This document shows positions 59,201-64,000 of a stretch of DNA of 64,000 nucleotides, piece by piece; within the stretch, counting starts at the first letter, position 1, and every line of letters begins with the position of its first letter. Below the pieces are notes generated by a model. The model was not told the DNA's origin, did not search any database, and saw only the letters and a list, made by a program, of their open reading frames with translations. The stretch comes from Ulota crispa. Taxonomy: Eukaryota > Streptophyta > Bryopsida > Orthotrichales > Orthotrichaceae. The position numbers and the translations under genes were made by a program. Where the stretch lies: assembly GCA_963920765.1 (NCBI GenBank), contig OY987245.1, positions 25,064,727-25,128,726 of the forward strand, in the 5' to 3' direction.

Positions 59201-62200
59201 ACATAGGCATCTCAGCAATCGAAAGAAGCGAAACGCGCAAAGCTGAAATCTCCAGCGACGCTTCCTACTCTGGTATCTAAAGATGTAGGCATTAGAGCCG
59301 ACAAAGTGGTAGTTCATCCTCTGGTTGATGCAGAGGAGAGAGCTTCTGTGGTGGTGGAAAGTTTGGACACTGATGACTTGGAGGTAGATAACGTGTCAGA
59401 AAGTGGTGGTGACTCACCTCGAATTACTGGCTCTGTATCTCCTGCTGTGTCTGAACAACAAAGGCAGGAAGAGGGCAGAGATTTTACTGTTGTGCCTGCA
59501 GCTGTAGAAGTCAACAGAGATTTGCTACAGGCGTCTGTTGGGAGAGGAAGTTATTTATTACCGTCAAAGGAAAAACTTCTTGTGAGTGATGAAACTGGGG
59601 TTCAAAAGTACATGGACGTGAGAAAGCACACAGACTTAGATAAACCGATAGTCAGTGCTTTGAAAGGTAATACTAACAGCATGGCTATCAATCGGATATG
59701 TGCGAAGAGTGACTCCGCCAACGCGATGTGTGGAGTTGGAACGAAGGAGTTTTCTGGAACTACCAATAATAGACCAAGTGCAAGAGTTTCTTACGCTCAG
59801 ACCTCACCTTCAAGAGCAGCAATGGGCACACAACCCTTATCAGGGTCTCCTGCATTGATGAAAGATTTGGTAGATACTAGTCCTCAACTAGCAAAGGAGA
59901 ACAGTGCGAAGAGAAGGGTTGATCCTGAAGTTCGGAAGTCGTTTTCCAAGGAAGTCAAAGCTGATAGCCAGGAACTTGCCGACATGCTATTGGAGGCACC
60001 CATGCAAACTCGGCTCAGGCCTGGTAAGTTGGCGGAGCTCAGTCGCGTGGCCCAGCATGCTGATGCTCCTCATTCTCTATGCGTAGGTGCAAAAGTGGAG
60101 TTTGGCGCCAGAGGTTTTAGAGACGGCGAGGGGTCAGGGTTTTTATGTAGGGAGTCTGAAGCCGAGGTATCACCAAATGAATCCAGGCTTCCTCGTGATG
60201 GACCTTGGCGACAGAACTCAGATGGACTGGGATTGCTCGGAAAACCTGGAAATTTTGGACGGCCACAAGTTAGGGAAACAGAGGCTAACGTGCCTAGTAG
60301 TAGGCAGCTGACGACCAGGCGGATTGCCAGCACTGAACTAGACGCTGCTAGGAGAAATGACGCAATCAATAATCTTGACTGGCGGAAGAAGCCAAGAAGA
60401 GATCTGGACGGGATAAAGCTAGGGAACGATTGTGAAGTAAGTGTTAACAGGTTTGGGAAGGCGCTGACCAGGTCGGAAGGTTCAAAAGGGTCCTTATGTG
60501 GTAGTTTGAACAGAGAAAGTGAGATTAGAGTTAGACAGAGTCCTGATCGTGAGTTAGGTGAATGGAAAGAAAGTACACCAGGTATGGAGCAGTTAGATAT
60601 CAAGGAGAAATCTAGGCATATCGATACAATGGCAATAAGTAGGCCGGTTTTTGAAAAATCTCAAAACAGAGAGCTGACACAGCCTTCTCCTGGAACGGCA
60701 TCTGGGGACCTTAGTAAAAGGCTTTCTCCTATCAAATCAGTTGAGGAATCCAGAAATATGTCTCCTGGAATTGCTGTTGGTGAACTGAGAAAGGTGTCTC
60801 CTGTAAAGGCCGTTGGAGATTTGCGAAACCCTTCTCCTGTGAAGGCTGCTGGTGATCTTAGAAAACAATCACCTGTTACTTTCAATGTTCAAAAGCTTGT
60901 CCAGGTTGCTCTCAAGGAGCCACATAGGTTTGACCAAGTGGTTGTTAGGGATAGTAATCGTGCTGCTTCTGGTCTAACCAAAGGTTTGTCTTTTAGTCAA
61001 GTAGTGGAGAGGGCAGAGGGTGGCTCGAGTCGCAATAATAGGGCTTCCAGTGATACCTTGGAAAGACCAGTGGAATCCCGGGGTGTTAAACGGCCACTGG
61101 ATGACGGAAGCACGGAACCTCCAAGAGCATATAAGAAATCTTCTGCCGCACTTTCATCATCTTTTAATCGAGGCGCCTCAGAGCTAGGCGCTGCAAGGTC
61201 GACAGAGAAATCTTCTGCTAAGGAAGCCATGGAACCACCCAGAGGTAGTGACTGGAAGGCCAAGATCAGTGGTGGTCTGCTTGGATCTGGAGGTGAAAAA
61301 AAGAACGAGAATCTTCAATCTGACCTAAGACTGAGCAACGGCAAGCTTCTCAAGTCTTCATCAAGTCCTGAAGAAGTTTTCGGGAGGGCATACTTTGCCA
61401 AGTATGAGAAGCATGTTCCAGATTTGCGAGGGCTCATAAGGTCTTCTGAGGAGTAAGGCGTTTCTTTTTAAACACCATTGAAGCTTTGCAAATCATAGTA
61501 CTTAAGTGCATCATACCTCTCTTTACCCTCAGTAATCTTAGGTTTCTCAGATATTTTTTGCTATTTTTAGCTGTTGTTTGCATTCATATGTAGTCTCTGG
61601 TTACCCTGATATCTCATTTAGTGTTTGTGATTTATTACAGTCAAACAGTTGTATGGATTTCATAGGTATTGTCAAATCGATTTTCTTACTGGTTCTCATT
61701 ATTATGTTCCAGGGCTGCAGCGTATAAGATGGAATATAAAACCAAGTATCACGTGTATACTCGCCTTTACAATGATCTTGATAGATACGGGTCAGTTTTT
61801 GGTCTCAAATGTATGAGTGCTTACTGCAATTCTGGTATTTGTGAATTGATGCTGGAAATTGATTTTTATGTAACTTGAGTGTTAAGCCAAGAAATTGTCT
61901 TAGAACATTTGTGGTAATTCATGCCCACATATCTTTACCGTCAAATGATCAATTATTTCATGAAAATGAAAGAACAGATGAACTGAAATACAGATATGTC
62001 ACTAGTGGTCTGTGTTCATCTTTGCCTGCTTTACCACCAGCTTTCCTCGGCGTAGTGTCAAACGTGCTGGTCCTGATCCACTGATTATTATGTTCGCGTG
62101 CAGAGGGCATTTTCTGTCGTTTAAGCGAGAGATGTTGCTGGCAACTAGCCACCCTGATAAACTACAACAGATTAATACGAAAGTGCGGAGAGATTTTCAT

Positions 62201-62785
62201 GCCATCAGGAAGGTGAGACAGTAATTTGAGATGTTACAAGGCTTTTCTTCTTGTCTCAAAGTAGCTCAAATTTTGGACGCAAGTTTTTTGTTGCATTTGT
62301 CTGTTTTGGTTTATGCGGTATGGTTAATGTGTCTATGTATTTATTGCTGAGGTATATTTCTCTTAATTGTAGTCTGACATTTTATTGGTATTCAGGAATT
62401 TAAACGAATGCAGAAGACCTTCGACATTTTGCATGATGAACTGCAGGTCCGATATCACATCCTACCTTTAATTGCTGCCATATTTTTTTGTACTTTTTGA
62501 TAACGGCTTAACTAAGTGAGCAGCAAGCATATACCCCTATGCTCTGACCCCTGGAGGTCCTTCCGTTCAACAATTTTGAGCTAGACTTAGTTTCTCTAGT
62601 TGTGTGCTTGTTTTCTCAACATTTGAGTCAAATTTCTTCGTGTGCTACTTCTGATCATCTGTTCTGCTCATCCAGCTCGATTGATATTGTATCGAAAGTT
62701 GCTATAATTTGAGTGATGGGTTGTTTGGATGCAGAAAATCAAACATCATCTGAGAATCTTTGCAGGAAAAGCCGGCCAAGGTTGA
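53276..62785 (+). CDS. plant ELL-type RNA polymerase II elongation factor, 15 exons, 1,514 residues
   Basis: Exons: 53276-53686, 54476-54702, 55327-55388, 55863-55871, 56205-56276, 56901-57262, 57394-57471, 57668-57747, 57963-58544, 58677-58812, 59216-61452, 61713-61790, 62104-62212, 62396-62446, 62735-62785. Every junction is GT-AG and phases match throughout. Residues about 85-225 (DETFHLQ...RLTPELLSDLKR...GEDGNGLL...WRKLSV...SRKAIILD) match the N-terminal domain of plant proteins annotated as dentin sialophosphoprotein-like, which resembles the ELL N terminus. Residues about 358-434 (LLRNCLITLL...NPKGLTLK...YHAPGKYIL) fit the winged-helix segment that follows. An acidic Ser/Asp tract spans about 600-660. 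The last 120 residues (AYFAKYEKHVPDLRGL to the stop) fit the occludin/ELL C-terminal coiled domain. ELL proteins raise Pol II elongation rate in the nucleus. The large exon 11 is low-complexity linker with a 12-residue SPVK repeat. The start at 53276 is chosen because MNSKYGR...GRGLP resembles the glycine-rich family N terminus. Confidence 0.8.
55863..55871 (+). other. 9-nt microexon of the ELL-like gene
   Basis: CATCAGAAT is preceded by a long pyrimidine tract ending in TTTTTCAG and followed by a consensus donor GTAAGT. It adds exactly three codons (Ser-Glu with phase-shared neighbours) and keeps the frame whether included or skipped. There is no expression evidence. Confidence 0.5.
60671..60880 (+). 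repeat. 36-bp in-frame coding repeat (SPVK units)
   Basis: Within exon 11, about six units of 12-13 residues of the form AVGDLRxxSPVK (AVGELRKVSPVK, AVGDLRNPSPVK, AAGDLRKQSPVT and more diverged upstream units) occupy residues about 1159-1228. Each unit carries a Ser-Pro, a potential proline-directed phosphorylation site. Confidence 0.75.
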
Positions 62786-64000
62786 ACTATCATTGAAGTA
62801 CCTCTATTGTATCTATGAGTAGTGTGGAGCCGAGACTACAACCGTCTTCGAGCTTATTGTTCAAGCAGCTGCGTCAGTACGGTTGTCTCAAATTGAGACT
62901 TGAATTGTGTGAATCGAATACCTTCTCATGTAAATTATGCCACTCGCGACCGTTACCTTCAATGAGGTGTACTTGTATACCAAATATCTTGCTTGAAAAT
63001 TGAGAATTAAAATATTTTACAAATTCTCAACCTCAAATTCGTCATTCTATCCAGCTACCGTGGCCGATTTTGAAACTTCAATGTTAATGAAAACTATTTG
63101 GCAATTTCAATATTGGGAAGAAAATGAATTACGAAATTCTGGATTATGTTCATTGCAGCACTTGTACGGTTGGATTACCGGTATAGCATTTTGAAGGTTG
63201 GTGATGAAAATTTGGAAATTTCTTTTCAGCTAGTCTGTGTGAAATGCTAGTTTTAGGGCATCTGCACCTGTACGTGCTAAGCAGTGTACCCAAGACCTCT
63301 GACCGCTTGGACCTATAAGCTGCACCTTGGTTCGCGCGCAAACTGCGTGTCTGTCTTGGGCTCCATAAAATGCATTCCTGTTGCTCCAAGTGTAAGGATT
63401 TGTGTTCTTTGTTGATGCGCCCATTATTTGCTTGAATTATTTGCTTTCATCTCTCATGGCTGAATTTGTTCACATTAACCAAGTGGTTGGGTGTTGCACA
63501 GCAGAAGGCAATGGGCAAGAACCAGGCGTGGGTAGCAATCAGGGTGGCTGCAACAAGGAATGGTGCAGGGAACTCTTTCTGACCAAAGATCTGGTTCAAC
63601 GTGAACAGTAGTTGCAGAGCAGATAATTGGTGGGGAAAACAAAGTAGCCGCAATGTGTAGACGAGCATTGAGCGTGTTGAGTACAAATTCTTTTGAAGCA
63701 GGTTATCGTAAGAACCTTGCTATTGCTCAAGGGGATAGGGGTGGCGAAAATTTTGCGTATGATGCTGATTTGCGCAAAGAAGGATTGGGGATTTTTTTTG
63801 ATTGCATGAAGTTGATATTAATATTTGCGGGTGGCAAGTGAAATTTGTAATTTCCGAAATGCGTGAAGGGATTGAGTTCAATCACATCATTAGTCAAGGT
63901 GAATGTAATATACATGGAAAAGGAAAATTCAACCGCAGTATTGACACATGTGGGGGCAATTCCAACATGGGTAAGAATAGCGAGAGGAATTCAATTTCAA
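62786..64000. other. 3' flank of the ELL-like gene
   Basis: The first few hundred bases are the probable 3' untranslated region; no decisive poly(A) signal was picked. At 63253 TTAGGGCATCTGCACC resembles a PIF-type MITE end, but no partner lies in the window. The final 500 bases contain short open frames without a recognisable domain and may belong to an element or gene continuing beyond 64000. Confidence 0.4.

Overview
This is a nuclear land-plant sequence. It is strongly AT-rich and carries two recognisable protein genes: a Rieske iron-sulfur protein of mitochondrial complex III, and a 15-exon gene for a plant ELL-type RNA polymerase II elongation factor. Most of the rest is short non-autonomous DNA transposons. 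Nothing fixes the taxon. Short introns, GT-AG splicing, a GA-rich 5' leader and CACTA/PIF/hAT-type MITEs fit any embryophyte. I saw no tRNA, rRNA, CRISPR or prokaryotic-type operon.

Layout. 1-10 kb: nested repeats, including an 897-bp fold-back element (2842-3738), a 725-bp fold-back element (5087-5811) and a direct-repeat pair (2240-2555 and 6445-6757). 10-13 kb: a hAT-like MITE, a 149-bp hairpin and the Rieske reading frame (11620-12351). 13-26 kb: a second member of the 897-bp fold-back family, several elements ending in TTAACCCCT...AGGGGTTAA, and smaller MITEs, several nested inside one another with readable empty sites. 26-30 kb: a less AT-rich tract with degenerate tandem repeats of about 250 bp, then a 200-bp hairpin. 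30.5-42.6 kb: the most striking structure, two almost identical 3,502-bp units in opposite orientation, separated by a 5-kb spacer that holds a hAT-like MITE and a 3.3-kb TTAACCCC-ended element. 42.6-52.8 kb: mostly unrecognised AT-rich sequence with a CACTA-type MITE, a PIF/Harbinger-type MITE and two more TTAACCCC elements. 52.9-62.8 kb: the ELL-like gene, visibly richer in GC than its surroundings. 62.8-64 kb: its 3' flank.

The two genes are functionally unrelated: one belongs to the respiratory chain, the other to nuclear transcription elongation. The ELL-like model was built by hand from splice sites and phase. All 15 exons join in one frame (1,514 codons plus stop), including a 9-nt microexon that can be skipped without a frameshift. 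The Rieske frame keeps all cluster ligands, but its N-terminal presequence is not convincing, so it may be a retrocopy or the last exon of a gene whose first exon I cannot see.

The best candidates for something undescribed are the mirrored 3.5-kb units with internal TGACTA-rich arrays, the TTAACCCC-ended element superfamily, and the TGTACAGTAC fold-back family. No transposase gene is intact in the window, so all of these elements are non-autonomous here.
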